From Siphonodentalium dalli (taxonomy: Eukaryota; Mollusca; Scaphopoda; Gadilida; Siphonodentaliidae): a DNA stretch of 64,000 nucleotides. The notes beneath the pieces are model-generated. The model was not told where the DNA came from, made no database searches, and was given only the letters and a program-made list of their open reading frames with translations. The position numbers and the translations under genes are program-made. Position 1 is the first letter of the stretch. Each line of letters begins with the position of its first letter. Location of the stretch: positions 131,633,129 through 131,697,128 of the forward strand of contig CP136064.1 of assembly GCA_032622095.1 (NCBI GenBank), written 5' to 3'. Of this stretch, positions 11,927 through 22,423 are shown one piece after another.

Positions 11927-11966
11927 GGGGTGATAGGAAGACAGTCAGCCATGACTATATCACCCC
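11927..11966 (+). promoter_or_regulatory. LINE-2 3'-UTR hairpin (AGGAAGAC type)
   Basis: Outer arm GGGGTGAT, internal loop AGGAAGAC, inner stem AGTC-AGCCAT-GACT, AT, outer arm ATCACCCC; 40 nt. It has the same layout as the hairpins at 8.39 kb and 38.49 kb, with compensating stem differences. A duplicate lies at 19,677-19,716 in the captured copy. Confidence 0.8.
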
Positions 11967-12053
11967 TAGCAATATACATGTATAGTCTATTAATATTATA
12001 TTTATTTGTAATTGTACTTTCCATGTATGTGTATTGTAAATAAAAATTATCCT

Positions 12054-12152
12054 AACGGAAGTGCCGTTTATTAACCCCTAAACTTCCCAGATTCAGCCAG
12101 AATTACAAAATTGTGCCCCCAATAAACAAACTCACAGCCCGGACCCCCTTAA
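12054..12152 (+). repeat. Continuation of the 508-bp repeat after LINE-2
   Basis: Matches 7,810-7,900 (ACGGAAGTGCC ... CAGCCCGGACCCCCTTAA) and shows that the two LINEs split one repeat unit. Confidence 0.85.
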
Positions 12153-13363
12153 GTCTTTCGACCCGGCAGCGCGCTAAAGCGGACACGACGTAATTTACGT
12201 TCATCCCGGCAGTCCGCTTTAGCGGGCAGAGCGCAATTGTCGGGAATAATACAATATTTCCAGAGATTTACAAATGATTTTATTGGTTAGCGACTTGTAT
12301 ATCCTTTGGGTGATATTCGGTATCAATACTAATTTATTGGAGCTCACGAATACCTAGCATGTACCCCATTAAGAGAATTTCCGGGCCTAAATATAGACAG
12401 CACCTGTATGACGTCACGATTACTATCTTGGGGTTTTCTAAAAATCGATGACGCAATATACTGCCGACAGGTGTGGTGTTTTGAGTCATATTTGATTTTG
12501 GTTTATTGTTTATTACAAACACATACCGATAAGATTATTGTTATTACGTTTATGAAATAAAGAAGATAATGTTGAACTTTCTAACAATGTTTTATTTGTG
12601 GTATCCGTCTAATGTCTTCTATTTTCGACGCAATATTACGGAAATCACCGTGCCGCTCAACGTCGTGACTTTAATAATAGCTGCACGTGTATATTATAAA
12701 CATGACATCGACATTCATAATCATTTTGGGAATCCGACCAGGACATTGGCAGTTGTTTTATTTCTAATGTTACTCATAATTCCTCAACTTACTGACAAAT
12801 AAATCTCTGTGTGTCCATAATTGCTAAATGTGGGAGTATATGTCTGTTTCGGTCAAATGGCATCTCGTATGCGTATTACCTAGGTTAGTACTGGTCTGCA
12901 CTTGCCTTTGATAAAGCAATTATGTTCAATGAACCGATTGGTAAAACATTTAAAACCATGCAGGGTGTCACCACAACAACGATTATACACCACACTTGCA
13001 AAGAATGACACATACATGTACAGTGTATATGTATTTGTGGAAAACATTGATATGCGAAGTGGATATCCCAGATACAGGTGATACGTGCCACTATAGCATA
13101 TATTGGGGCTCAATGCCCCTTCTCGGTTCTCACCTGCACACAGCCACACACCTGATATATCATTTAGATTTGAAACCACAACTGGTATATAACATAAATT
13201 GAAGGTCACTTGCTAACGATAATAAAACACGCAATTTGCCATACCGGACATCACTCTAAAGGTAGTGTTGCAGCAAAATATCAGGGACACATAATTTTAC
13301 TTAGGCAAGCTGATAATCCAGGGTTCTGGGACATCAATATCTGTATATTCAGGGATGAAAGAG
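12153..13363. mobile_element. 1.2-kb insertion in the 508-bp repeat, class unknown
   Basis: In intact units CCCCTTAA runs directly into TGTCCTCGTACTTC. Here 1.2 kb separates them. Near the left edge is a perfect 12-bp stem (GCTAAAGCGGAC at 12,173 and GTCCGCTTTAGC at 12,212). Open frames (77 codons at 12,569; 109 at 12,880, minus) have no recognised domain; the first is hydrophobic. No convincing terminal inverted repeats are seen, so I cannot say whether this is a transposon or older host spacer. Confidence 0.45.
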
Positions 13364-13637
13364 GTCCTCGTACTTCTAATAACTCCTTACATATGTGTTG
13401 CGGAACTACCCTCGACTACACTCACGAAGATACAAGGGGGAGTCGCCCACGAATGATTGGCAATTAACCCCCAAAATGCCGCCATTGCCGATTATGTTTG
13501 CCGATAACGACGCTGACAGCCCGGACCGCCCCTGCTGCGTCTAGGGGTGATTTTAGTGTCCATATCTGTGCGAGGGTGTTAATGAAACCCAAATACGAAC
13601 GGAGAGTGGTCAAGGTCAAACGGAAGTGTCGTTTATT
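13364..13637 (+). repeat. Partial 508-bp repeat copy
   Basis: Corresponds to 7,900-8,060 joined to 8,217-8,300 and then AGAGTGGTCAAGGTCAAACGG, so it keeps the bases missing around the two LINE insertions. It ends by microhomology (TTTATT) in a Helitron family A fragment. Confidence 0.8.
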
Positions 13638-14188
13638 GCAATGGACGTGGCTAAACGACTGACCCCATGCGTCCGAAATACGGATGCGCGACGAAATGCA
13701 ATTATCTCGATTAAAAAGGCAGAATTGATCTAAGCAGCGTTTGTTTACAATTCAACGCAACGCTATCGCTCGAAATATTATGCAGAGAGATTTCACGACG
13801 GGATTAATTGACTGTCCGCTCTTTTCGGGGAGACGGGTACCATGAATTAACTCATTGAAAAACAAACAATGCGTTGTCTGTCGTTCCTAGGAAGGGGGGG
13901 GTTTCATCGGGTCAATTCGGGGACTAATCTAGGAACGGGGATGTTTAGGACGGGCACCATGAATTATCTCATTGAAAAACAAACAATGCGTTGTCTGTCG
14001 TTCCTAGGAAGGAGGGATTTCATCGGGTCAATTTTTTCCGCCAATAACAAAAAATTCATTTAAAAAATTAATTAAAACAATTTAAAATTAAAAACATTTA
14101 AAAATAATTAATTAAATTTAAAAAAACCATTAAATTAATATTAAAAAATTCAAAAAAAAAAATAAATAAAAACAAAATATTTAAAACA
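13632..14188 (+). mobile_element. Helitron family A fragment, both ends missing
   Basis: Starts at TTTATTGCAATGGACGTGG, an internal position of family A (compare 18,429 and 43,371). It continues through CCGAAATACGGATG, the TATCGCTCGAAATATTATGC box and the TAGGAAGG..GG box, then an A-rich tract. It has no 5' TATATATTTTGAG motif and no 3' hairpin/CTAG. A 120-bp internal duplication (ACCATGAATTA.CTCATTGAA twice) is present. Confidence 0.8.
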
Positions 14189-14538
14189 AGAAATTCAATT
14201 AATTGAGGAAAAACACCCACCGTCCTGAGTGGTATTGATAAGCTATTGGGGGGGGGGGTCTACCACTTCGCATGCAAAATAACACGAATGACACCAACAG
14301 CTTGGATGTGAGAATAATCCACCATATATGGTAGATATTCAACCAGACTGTGCTTAAGTTTCTCAATTGGTGACTGATGTACATATACAGTACACACAAA
14401 TAGTAATAACAATTAACGTTGTGATTTTGAAATTAACCATGCTAGAATATTGACGGTAAGGTGGTATTAACTACTACGAGCATAATAATAGTACTATTCT
14501 TTTATAATATATGTGGGCATGATGTATGGAAATATTAA
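14189..14538. other. No recognisable feature
   Basis: AT-rich spacer with a poly-G run near 14,250. No gene, hairpin or terminal repeat is seen. Confidence 0.4.
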
Positions 14539-15008
14539 AGGTACTCAATCCGATAAAACTCATCTCAATTACTATTTCAATGGCTTCGGGGGTCAAAAAT
14601 ATTTGATTCGAGTCGAGGAAGTCACCCATCAAAGCTCAGATTTGTTAGATATCGATTTTAGAAATCTATTATTTTTCATTATCGGGAATTCTTTCTGGCC
14701 CAGAAGACATTCAAAATTGCGTACCCTGATTATAGAGTTATCCATCCTTGTCTGTTTGAATAGAGTTTTGGCGTAAAATCTCGAGCAGGTTACCAAATTG
14801 ACGGCAGTTATTAGTACTCATCTCGAGCAATTAACAAATTTCAAAAATCAATATCTAATAACTCTGAGCTTTGTTTGATGGTTTCCTCGACTCGAATCAA
14901 ATATTTTTTACCCCCAAAGCCAAAGAAATAGTAATATAGGACCCTCTGATCGGATTGTTGTTGTTGGAATCTGTTGAGATGGGGACCCTCTTTTCGGATT
15001 GAGTACCT
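14539..15008. mobile_element. 470-bp TTAA-flanked inverted-repeat element
   Basis: TTAA stands immediately outside both ends (14,535-14,538 and 15,009-15,012). The termini are AGGTACTCAATCCG and its exact inverse. The inverted repeats then extend about 130 bp with indels (ttcggggg..aaaaatatttgattcgagtcgagg on the left mirrors the right). TTAA duplication is typical of the piggyBac superfamily, but the tip does not start CC, so the family is only suggested. No transposase. A relative lies at 52,023. Confidence 0.75.
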
Positions 15009-15065
15009 TTAAAGGACAAACCAATAGTTACAATACAATTATAACTGTTGTTTTTTTAATTAAGA

Positions 15066-15500
15066 GCAAGAAGAGCTAATTGTGCTTAAGCACAATAAGG
15101 GATATTCCTTATTGCGCTTATAAGCTCAATAATGGAATCTCTATTGTGCTTAAGCGCAATAAGGGAATATTTAATTGCGCTTAAGCGCAATGAAGAATAT
15201 TCAAATTTCGCTGATAAAGCCTAATAATGAATATCTTATTAAAGAATAATATATTATATATAGTACATAAACTCCTTATAATACAGATGGTGTAGTCCAT
15301 CTCCATTCTCCATGGCACAATGGGTGGAACAAATATAGGATTATTCTACTATTTGCAGAAGGGTGATCTAATGAGAGATATATTAATTGTGTTTAAGTGG
15401 AATGGGAAGTAACTGCGGTTAAGCATAATAAGGAAATTAAGGAATGTCTTATTGCATTCTCATTGGGCTTAAGCGCAATTAGAGATTCCTTAAGTTATTG
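15066..15500. repeat. Cluster of TTGCGCTTAAGCGCAA-type palindromes
   Basis: ATTGTGCTTAAGCACAAT, ATTGTGCTTAAGCGCAAT and ATTGCGCTTAAGCGCAAT occur within 130 bp, separated by AAGG(G)ATATTC spacers that are partly palindromic themselves. Degenerate copies follow to 15,500. Almost every 20-30 bp can form a small cruciform. Confidence 0.75.
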
Positions 15501-15887
15501 CGGTTAATCAAAATTGTCTATTAAATGTCAATTTTGATTCCCATAGAGATCATCAATGATGTCTATGCGCAAGGGCGACGTGCCAATCTTCTCTATTGGG
15601 ATTCCAATTGTTGGCTCATTAAATATGCACATATGCTTAAGATACAGTCGCGCATGAAGCGCGCTCCCGTAAGTCGGGTTTTGGATCCCAGTTAATGAAA
15701 ATATTATTGAAATAATCGGTTTTCCCCAATAAACAACCATATATTCAATATACATGTTTTGGAGCAGAATTAGGCTGTCCATATTGGACGCCATCATGGA
15801 ATTTATTTTTTTTGGTTTAATTTTCACACATATTTATTAGTTATGTGGATGAAGTTCTAATTAAACCTCACATCCTTATATTGGTTA

Positions 15888-16016
15888 CAGTAATGCCCAA
15901 AGTAATTGACCACTTAACCACATCAGAATTATTGGTAATTTTTCAGTATTTAAAATCCTGACAAATTACCCATTATTATGCTGTGGTTAAGTGGTCAATT
16001 ACTTTGTACATTACTG
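15888..16016. mobile_element. 129-bp TA-flanked MITE, copy 1
   Basis: The termini CAGTAATGCCCAAAGTAATT and its inverse sit between TA dinucleotides. The inverted arms are about 50 bp and nearly close the element into a hairpin. TA target and CAGT-type tips fit the Tc1/mariner superfamily. No coding capacity. Confidence 0.85.
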
Positions 16017-16062
16017 TATGAGGATTGAGTTATCATTACACCTCAAATCCTTATATTGGTTA

Positions 16063-16191
16063 CAGTAATGCCCAAAGTAATTGACCACTTAACCACAGCA
16101 GAATTATGGGTATTTTTTCAGCATTTAAAATCCTGACAAATTACCAATAATTATGCTGTGGTTAAGTGGTCAATTACTTTGGACATTACTG
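16063..16191. mobile_element. 129-bp TA-flanked MITE, copy 2
   Basis: Same length and ends as copy 1, 175 bp downstream. Both copies are flanked by similar host sequence (CCTTATATTGGT on the left, TGAGGAT on the right), so the pair arose by tandem duplication of element plus flank, not by two transpositions. Confidence 0.85.
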
Positions 16192-16849
16192 TATGAGGAT
16201 GGAGTTAAACCTCACATGAGTGTGTTGGGGATTTGGACCTTGACTTGGGACCTTTTGTTTTTAACGCGACAAATGCGCATACACCTTATACACAAATTTC
16301 TTATGTAACCAGAGTTTTTCTTGGATAAGATGAGTTTGAAGCCTGCTTACATTTCAAAATGTCGTCAGTTTTATATTGTCTGCAGCGGAAATTATCTATC
16401 TCTATAGATAGCACCAGGATTATATAGAAAGGAATAGTAATTGATATACGTATACGGTATACTATAGTAATACCATACACAAATAAGTACAAGTATCACA
16501 TGATAAAATATTACGTAACGTGACTATACCGATGAAAGAAATAAATAAATTGGACCGGGATTAGAGGTTGGGTTGGTTATATGTTGATAATTGGATATGG
16601 AATTCATACCGATGAAACGATACAAATTAGTGGAGTGATAAAGACCAATGTTGACATTTAGTCAGGCTACGCGGGAGAAAATAGGGGTTGATACGATAGA
16701 CCGAAATAAATTTGTCGGGTGATAATGACCAATGTTGACCTATAAAGTAACGCGACTGTACTGTCGGATAATTATCACGTGTAACCGGTCAAATATGAAC
16801 TCTAGTGACCAATTTAGAACAGCTCAGAAAACATTGGCAGGGCCCTAAA
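16192..16849. other. No gene; small internal duplication
   Basis: AT-rich spacer. Two related phrases with GACCAATGTTGAC (about 16,646 and 16,729) mark a diverged 83-bp duplication. Nothing else is recognised. Confidence 0.4.
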
Positions 16850-17390
16850 ATTTATTTAACACCGCATTTGCCATTAAAATCGATTTATATCGATAAAACT
16901 GTCATTTTTCAAAATTTTAAGCTGAGACTTGGGAGTGTGTGGGTGGGATACCTACATATTCCTAAAATGACAGAGTACAGCACGTAATTATGTTTTAGAT
17001 GGAAGAAATGAATTTTTTTCAATGACAAAAATTTAACATGGAATTTACCATTAACATCGATTTATGTCGATAAAACTGTCTTTTTTCAAACCTTTAGGCT
17101 GAGACTTGGTGCATGTGCGTGGGATACATATATGTTCCTAAAATGACAGAGTCCATCGCGTAATTATGTTTTAGATGGAAGAAATTGAATTTTTTTCGAT
17201 GATAAATTTTAACATGGAATTGTCCAATTCAAATCTATTTATGTCGATAAAACTGTTATTTTTCAAAAATTTAAGCTGAGACTAGGTGTTTCTGCGTGGA
17301 ATACCTATATATTCCGAAAACGGCAGGGTTAAGCACGTAATTATCTTTTAGGTGGAAGAAATTGATTTGTTTCGATGATAAAAATCCAGC
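16850..17390. repeat. Three tandem units of about 178 bp
   Basis: ATCGATTTAT(A/G)TCGATAAAACTG, GCTGAGACTTGG and TTATGTTTTAGATGGAAGAAAT recur in order at 178-179-bp spacing. Units are 80-90% alike by eye. No open frame of interest. Confidence 0.75.
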
Positions 17391-18055
17391 GTAAAATAAT
17401 CGCCAATGGAGGCTTCGCTTCGCATGGTTGGCAATTATCACGATACACAGGGAACACTTTGACGTTCGTACTCATATTTCACCAATTTTTGTACCTGGCT
17501 TTCCAATCCTAAGTTTCAAGGGGAAATGTCTAATTTTACTCTATTTGTCGTTATATACATATTATACATATTTATCACACCATTTATTATTCATTTTCAT
17601 AAAAATAAAATAAAAAAGCCGAAGATGACATGTTTAAACTGTTTGAAGCACGAATTTGGCGATAACTTATCAGAGTACGTTATACTTGTGATAGTTACGT
17701 TACGCACACGTGTTCCAATATCCTATTGCGATAATCGCTTAACCCTTCAGTTTTCAACGGCATTTCAATTGGTTGAAATTAAAATTTCTCAAGTTCCAGC
17801 TCAACACGAATCTAGTGACCTAATTGGTAGAAATACTTTAGCAGTAATTCTTAGTTTTATAAGTCATAACTCTAATTTTATTGACGATACGAGCTCAACA
17901 TCATAATATGTCACTGTTTATGGCGGTGTTATCCAAACGTGTGCTTTGATAATGGTTATAATTTTATTTTGCGATCAAACGTCAGTGCAGCCAAGCAGAA
18001 ACGCATAGGCACTAGTTCAATTCAGCAGAAACGCATAAGTCCTACGATTATAGTA
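17391..18055. other. Spacer with an unassigned 126-codon frame
   Basis: The frame 17,526-17,906 (plus) begins with a hydrophobic stretch of about 20 residues and has no domain I recognise. Base composition matches its surroundings. I do not call it a gene. Confidence 0.3.
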
Positions 18056-18093
18056 CACCCACTGAACGCGCTTCGCGCGTTGGTCAGTGGGTG
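18056..18093. repeat. GC-rich hairpin next to the array
   Basis: CACCCACTGA pairs with TCAGTGGGTG, and inside it ACGCGC-TTC-GCGCGT forms a second stem. It lies just before the solitary Helitron terminus that opens the large array, so it is probably the end of another element. Confidence 0.6.
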
Positions 18094-18095
18094 AA

Positions 18096-18145
18096 AAAAT
18101 GTCATGTTTCTGACCAACCACGCCAGTGGCGGGCTAACCTGCTAG
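18096..18145 (+). mobile_element. Solitary family A Helitron 3' terminus
   Basis: Only the last 50 bp remain: AATGTCATGTTTCTGACC, the CGCCAGTGGCG hairpin, then CTAACCTGCTAG. The next unit starts on the following base. Confidence 0.8.
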
Positions 18146-21100
18146 TCTATATATATATTGAGACTTCCGTATATATATATGTATATATGTGTGTATATAT
18201 ATATATGTGGGTACTTCATAGAATCGAAAACGCGTGTACAGATTGAGCTCAAATTTAGTATATAAGTGTAAAATCCCACGGACACCGTCGTGTTCGCGTT
18301 TTGGAGAAGGTCACAGAACATCTTCTCCCTTCCCAATCATCAAAATCACCGCAAACGCCACTTCGGGGGTTAAGGCATCGACGATCTTTATATTGACCAT
18401 ATTCGGAGGTGTTAAGGATTAACGCTCTTTATTGCAATGGACGTGGCTAAACGACTGACCCCATGCGTCCGAAATACGGATGCGCGACGAAATGCAATTA
18501 TCTCGATTAAAAAGGCAGAATTGATATAAGCAGCGTTTGTTTACAATTCAACGCAACGCTATCGCTCGAAATATTATGCAGAGAGATTTCACGACGGGAT
18601 TAATTGACAGTCCGCTCTTTTCGGGGAGACGGGTACCATGAATTAACTCATTGAAAAACAAACAATGCGTTGTCTGTCGTTCCTAGGAAGGGGGGATTTC
18701 CTCGGGTCAATTTTTCCGCCAGAAACAAAAAATTAATTTAAAATTAATTAAAACAATTAAAAATTTATTAATAAAAAAACAACATTAAATTAATATTAAA
18801 AAATAAAAAATTTATTGCATTAATAAAGTTAAACATTTTCTCCCGAGCAAGGCTCTCAAAACATTATACTTCGCCCTAATTCAAAGCCACTTAGTTTATG
18901 GCATCCAAATATGGGGACATGTATCGGCAGTGAAGAAACTATATTTATTACAAAAAACGAGCCATCAGAATTATATGTAACAAAAAATATAGAAGTCACA
19001 CCGATCCTCTTTTCAAACAAGAAAACATTTTAAAAATAGATGATTTACATAAATTACATGCATCCATTTTCATGCATGATTGGTACTACGATCGCTTACC
19101 GGTGTCTTTTTCTGGTATGTATGACAAGAGAGCAGAACAAAATAGACGACAACCTAATCCTATAGTACAAAAAAATTCAGGACCATTTCTAAAGTTCTCC
19201 CATACCATTCATTCCCCTTTATGTGGAATTCCCTAGAAATTAAATATACCTCTAAACAATCAAGACATGTGTTCCGAAAACGTTTGAAAACGGATAACAT
19301 TACTACCTATTCAGCGAAGATGCCCTGGTTGCACAAACGATACATAATTTTCTGATAACAAAATAAACAAAACAATACAAAACAAAATTCACTCTAGTAT
19401 GCATGTTAATTGAAAAAAAAAAGAAGAAAAAAAAAAACAATTCCCAAAACCTCACTCACATTATTCCTACTCGGTTCCACTCACACATGTATATTCATAG
19501 TAATCATTCATTATATCGACCAAGTAGGTACCCATACATACATATGAACCACTTTTCGTACCATCGCCCTAACAACGCCTATATATTAAAAAACCCAGTC
19601 TGCACACAATAAACGTAACCTAAAAACAATCAAGTTAATTCGGCCATCTTCATCATATAATCTGTCACTACATCCAGGGGTGATAGGAAGACAGTCAGCC
19701 ATGACTATATCACCCCTAGCAATATACATGTATAGTCTATTAATATTATATTTATTTGTAATTGTACTTTCCATGTATGTGTATTGTAAATAAAAATTAT
19801 CCTAACGGAAGTGCCGTTTATTAACCCCTAAACTTCCCAGATTCAGCCAGAATTACAAAATTGTGCCCCCAATAAACAAACTCACAGCCCGGACCCCCTT
19901 AAGTCTTTCAACCCGGCAGCGCGCTAAAGCGGACACGACGTAATTTACGTTCATCCCGGCAGTCCGCTTTAGCGGGCAGAGCGCAATTGTCGGGAATAAT
20001 ACAATATTTCCAGAGATTTACAAATGATTTTATTGGTTAGCGACTTGTATATCCTTTGGGTGATATTCGGTATCAATACTAATTTATTGGAGCTCACGAA
20101 TACCTAGCATGTACCCCATTAAGAGAATTTCCGGGCCTAAATATAGACAGCACCTGTATGACGTCACGATTACTATCTTGGGGTTTTTCTAAAAATCGAT
20201 GACGCAATATACTGCCGACAGGTGTGGTGTTTTGAGTCATATTTGATTTTGGTTTATTGTTTGTCACAAACACATACCGATAAGATTATTGTTATTACGT
20301 TTATGAAATAAAGAAGATAATGTTGAACTTTCTAACAATGTTTTATTTGTGGTATCCGTCTAATGTCTTCTATTTTCGACGCAATATTACGGAAATCACC
20401 GTGCCGCTCAACGTCGTGACTTTAATAATAGCTGCACGTGTATATTATAAACATGACATCGACATTCATATTCATTTTGGGAATCCGACCAGGACATTGG
20501 CAGTTGTTTTATTTCTAATGTTACTCATAATTCCTCAACTTACTGACAAGTAAATCTCTGTGTGTCCATAATTGCTAAATGTGGGAGTATATGTCTGTTT
20601 CGGTCAAATGGCATCTCGTATGCGTATTACCTAGGTTAGTACTGGTCTGCACTTGCCTTTGATAAAGCAATTATGTTCAATGAACCGATTGGTAAAACAT
20701 TTAAAACCATGCAGGGTGTCACCACAACAACGATTATACACCACACTTGCAAAGAATGACACATACATGTAGAGTGTATTTGTATTTGTGGAAAACATTG
20801 ATCCGAAATACGGATGCTGGACGAAATGCAATTATCTCGATTAAAAAGGCAGAATTGATCTAAGAAGCGTTTGTTTACAATTCAACGCAACCTTATCGCT
20901 CGAAATATTATGCAGAGATATTTCACGACGGGATTAATTGACTGTCCGCTCTTTTCGGGGACTACGGGGAAGTTTAGGACGGGTACCATGAATTAACTCA
21001 TTGAAAAACAAAGAATGCGTTGTCTGTCGTTCCTAGGAAGGGGGGATTTCATCGGGTCAATTAGAATAAAAATTAAATAAATAGGTCACTTAGAATAAAA

Positions 21101-21281
21101 ATAAAATAAATATAACAAAATTCAAAAAAACATAAATTAAATTTTAAAAACATTAAATTAATATTAAAAAATTCAAAAAAAAAATATATTAAAAAAAATA
21201 TATATATATAAATAATAAAAAAATAATAAAAAAAATGTCATGTTTCTGACGAACCACGCCAGTGGCGGGCTAACCTGCTAG
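18146..21281 (+). mobile_element. Array unit 1: family A Helitron with captured 2-kb segment
   Basis: 5' end TCTATATATATATTGAG; 3' end CGCCAGTGGCG hairpin, CTAACCTG, CTAG at 21,278-21,281. Sequence 18,146-18,809 is family A as far as its A-rich tract. 18,810-20,802 is a copy of 11,041-13,051. From 20,803 (CCGAAATACGGATG) the family A interior starts again and runs to a normal terminus. The second half resembles the 42.6-kb copy (GGGGACTACGGGGAAG) more than the first half, so two A elements contributed. No Rep/helicase gene. Confidence 0.8.
18810..20802 (+). repeat. Copy of 11,041-13,051 carried in a Helitron
   Basis: About 99% identical over 1,993 bp. It spans the last kilobase of LINE-2, the 100-bp piece of 508-bp repeat and 900 bp of the unknown insertion. 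It differs by single bases and a 20-bp deletion (near 19,314), so the 11-kb copy is the likely source, since only there does LINE-2 continue upstream. The LINE hairpin is kept at 19,677-19,716. The two LINE frame remnants it contains are non-functional. Confidence 0.9.
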
Positions 21282-21669
21282 TCTATCTCATATATATTTT
21301 GAAGACCTCTGTCTGTCTGTTTGTCTGTTTGTTTGTCTGTCATTGATACAAATCTACGATTCTCGACCGATCGGGACGAAACATGGTACTTGTGTGTAGT
21401 TTGACCAGGCGGTCGACGTTGTCGTATTGGCGAGCCCGTGCGGCGCCCGCTTCGCGCATGCGCAGACGAGATCTCGGAAACGGGTGGAGCTATCGACTTG
21501 AAATTTGGTATGTGAATGTATCTTGCCCCGGATACGAAGTTTATCGGGTCGCCGAGCCCGTGCGACGCCAGCTTCGCGCATGCGCAGACGAGATCTCGGA
21601 AACGGGTGGAGCTATCGACTTGAAATTTGGTTTTTGAATAGCCCGGACAACGTCGGGCTCATCGGCTAG
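21282..21669 (+). mobile_element. Array unit 2: family B Helitron
   Basis: 5' TCTATCTCATATATATTTTG, a GTCTGTCTGTTT tract, CGACCGATCGGGACGAAAC, then two 122-bp-type modules, and the hairpin AGCCCGGACAACGTCGGGCT, CATCGG, CTAG. 388 bp, non-coding. The antisense open frames across the modules are repeat artefacts. Confidence 0.85.
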
Positions 21670-22040
21670 TCTCATATATATTTTGAAGACCTCTGTCTGT
21701 CTGTTTGTTTGTCTGTCTGTTTGTCATTGATACAAATCTACGATTCTCGACCGATCGGGACGAAACTTGGTACGTGTGTGTAGTTTGACCAGGCGGTCGT
21801 CGTTGTCGTATTGGCGAGCCCGTGCGGCGCCCGCTTCGCGCATGCGTAGACGAGATCTCGGAAACGGGTGGAGCTATCGACTTGAAATTTGCTATGTGAA
21901 TGTATCTTGCCCCGGATACGAATTTTATCGGGTCGCCGAGCCCGTGCGACGCCAGCTTCGCGCATGCGCAGACGAGATCTCGGAAACGACTTGAAATTTG
22001 GTTTTTGAATAGCCCGGACAACGTCGGGCTCATCGGCTAG
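21670..22040 (+). mobile_element. Array unit 3: family B Helitron
   Basis: 5' TCTCATATATATTTTGAAG directly after the preceding CTAG; 371 bp. The last module has lost GGGTGGAGCTATC. Normal family B hairpin and CTAG (22,037-22,040). Confidence 0.85.
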
Positions 22041-22423
22041 TCTCCTATATATTTTGAAGACCTCTGTCTGTCTGTATGTCTGTATGTCTGTATGTCATTT
22101 ATACAAATCTACGATTCTCGACCGATCGGGACGAAACTTGGTACGTGTGTGTAGTTTGACCAGGCGGTCGTCGTTGTCGTATTGGCGAGGCCGTGCGGAG
22201 CCCGCTTCGCGCATGCGCAGACGAGATCTCGGAAACGGGTGGAGCTATCGACTTGAAATTTGCTATGTGAATGTATCTTGCCCCGGATACGAATTTTATC
22301 GGGTCGCCGAGCCCGTGCGATGCCAGCTTCGCGCATGCGCAGACGAGATCTCGGAAACGGGTGGAGCTATCTACTTGAATTTTTTTTTTGAATAGCCCGG
22401 ACAACGTCGGGCTCATCGCCTAG
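22041..22423 (+). mobile_element. Array unit 4: family B Helitron
   Basis: 5' TCTCCTATATATTTTGAAG; a GTCTGTATG tract instead of GTTTG; a T-run before the hairpin; CATCGC then CTAG. 383 bp. Confidence 0.85.

Larger units (their letters stand above)
9280..12053 (+). mobile_element. LINE-2: 5'-truncated Jockey/CR1-group LINE
   Basis: Plus-strand element starting in the linker before the reverse transcriptase and ending in TGTAAATAAAAATTATCCTA at 12,034-12,053/54, directly against the 508-bp repeat (AACGGAAGTGCC). No endonuclease domain. The left border is 15 bp from the end of LINE-1a, which has the opposite orientation. A 327-bp hairpin element interrupts it at 9,899. Compared with an intact 508-bp unit, one A at the insertion point is unaccounted for, so there is no clear target duplication. 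Confidence 0.85.

Noticed and set aside
8301-12053. Single twin-primed LINE insertion
   Set aside because: Both outer ends are 3' tails of different families and 15 bp of host repeat lie between the elements. Twin priming gives one family with an internal inversion and no host DNA inside.
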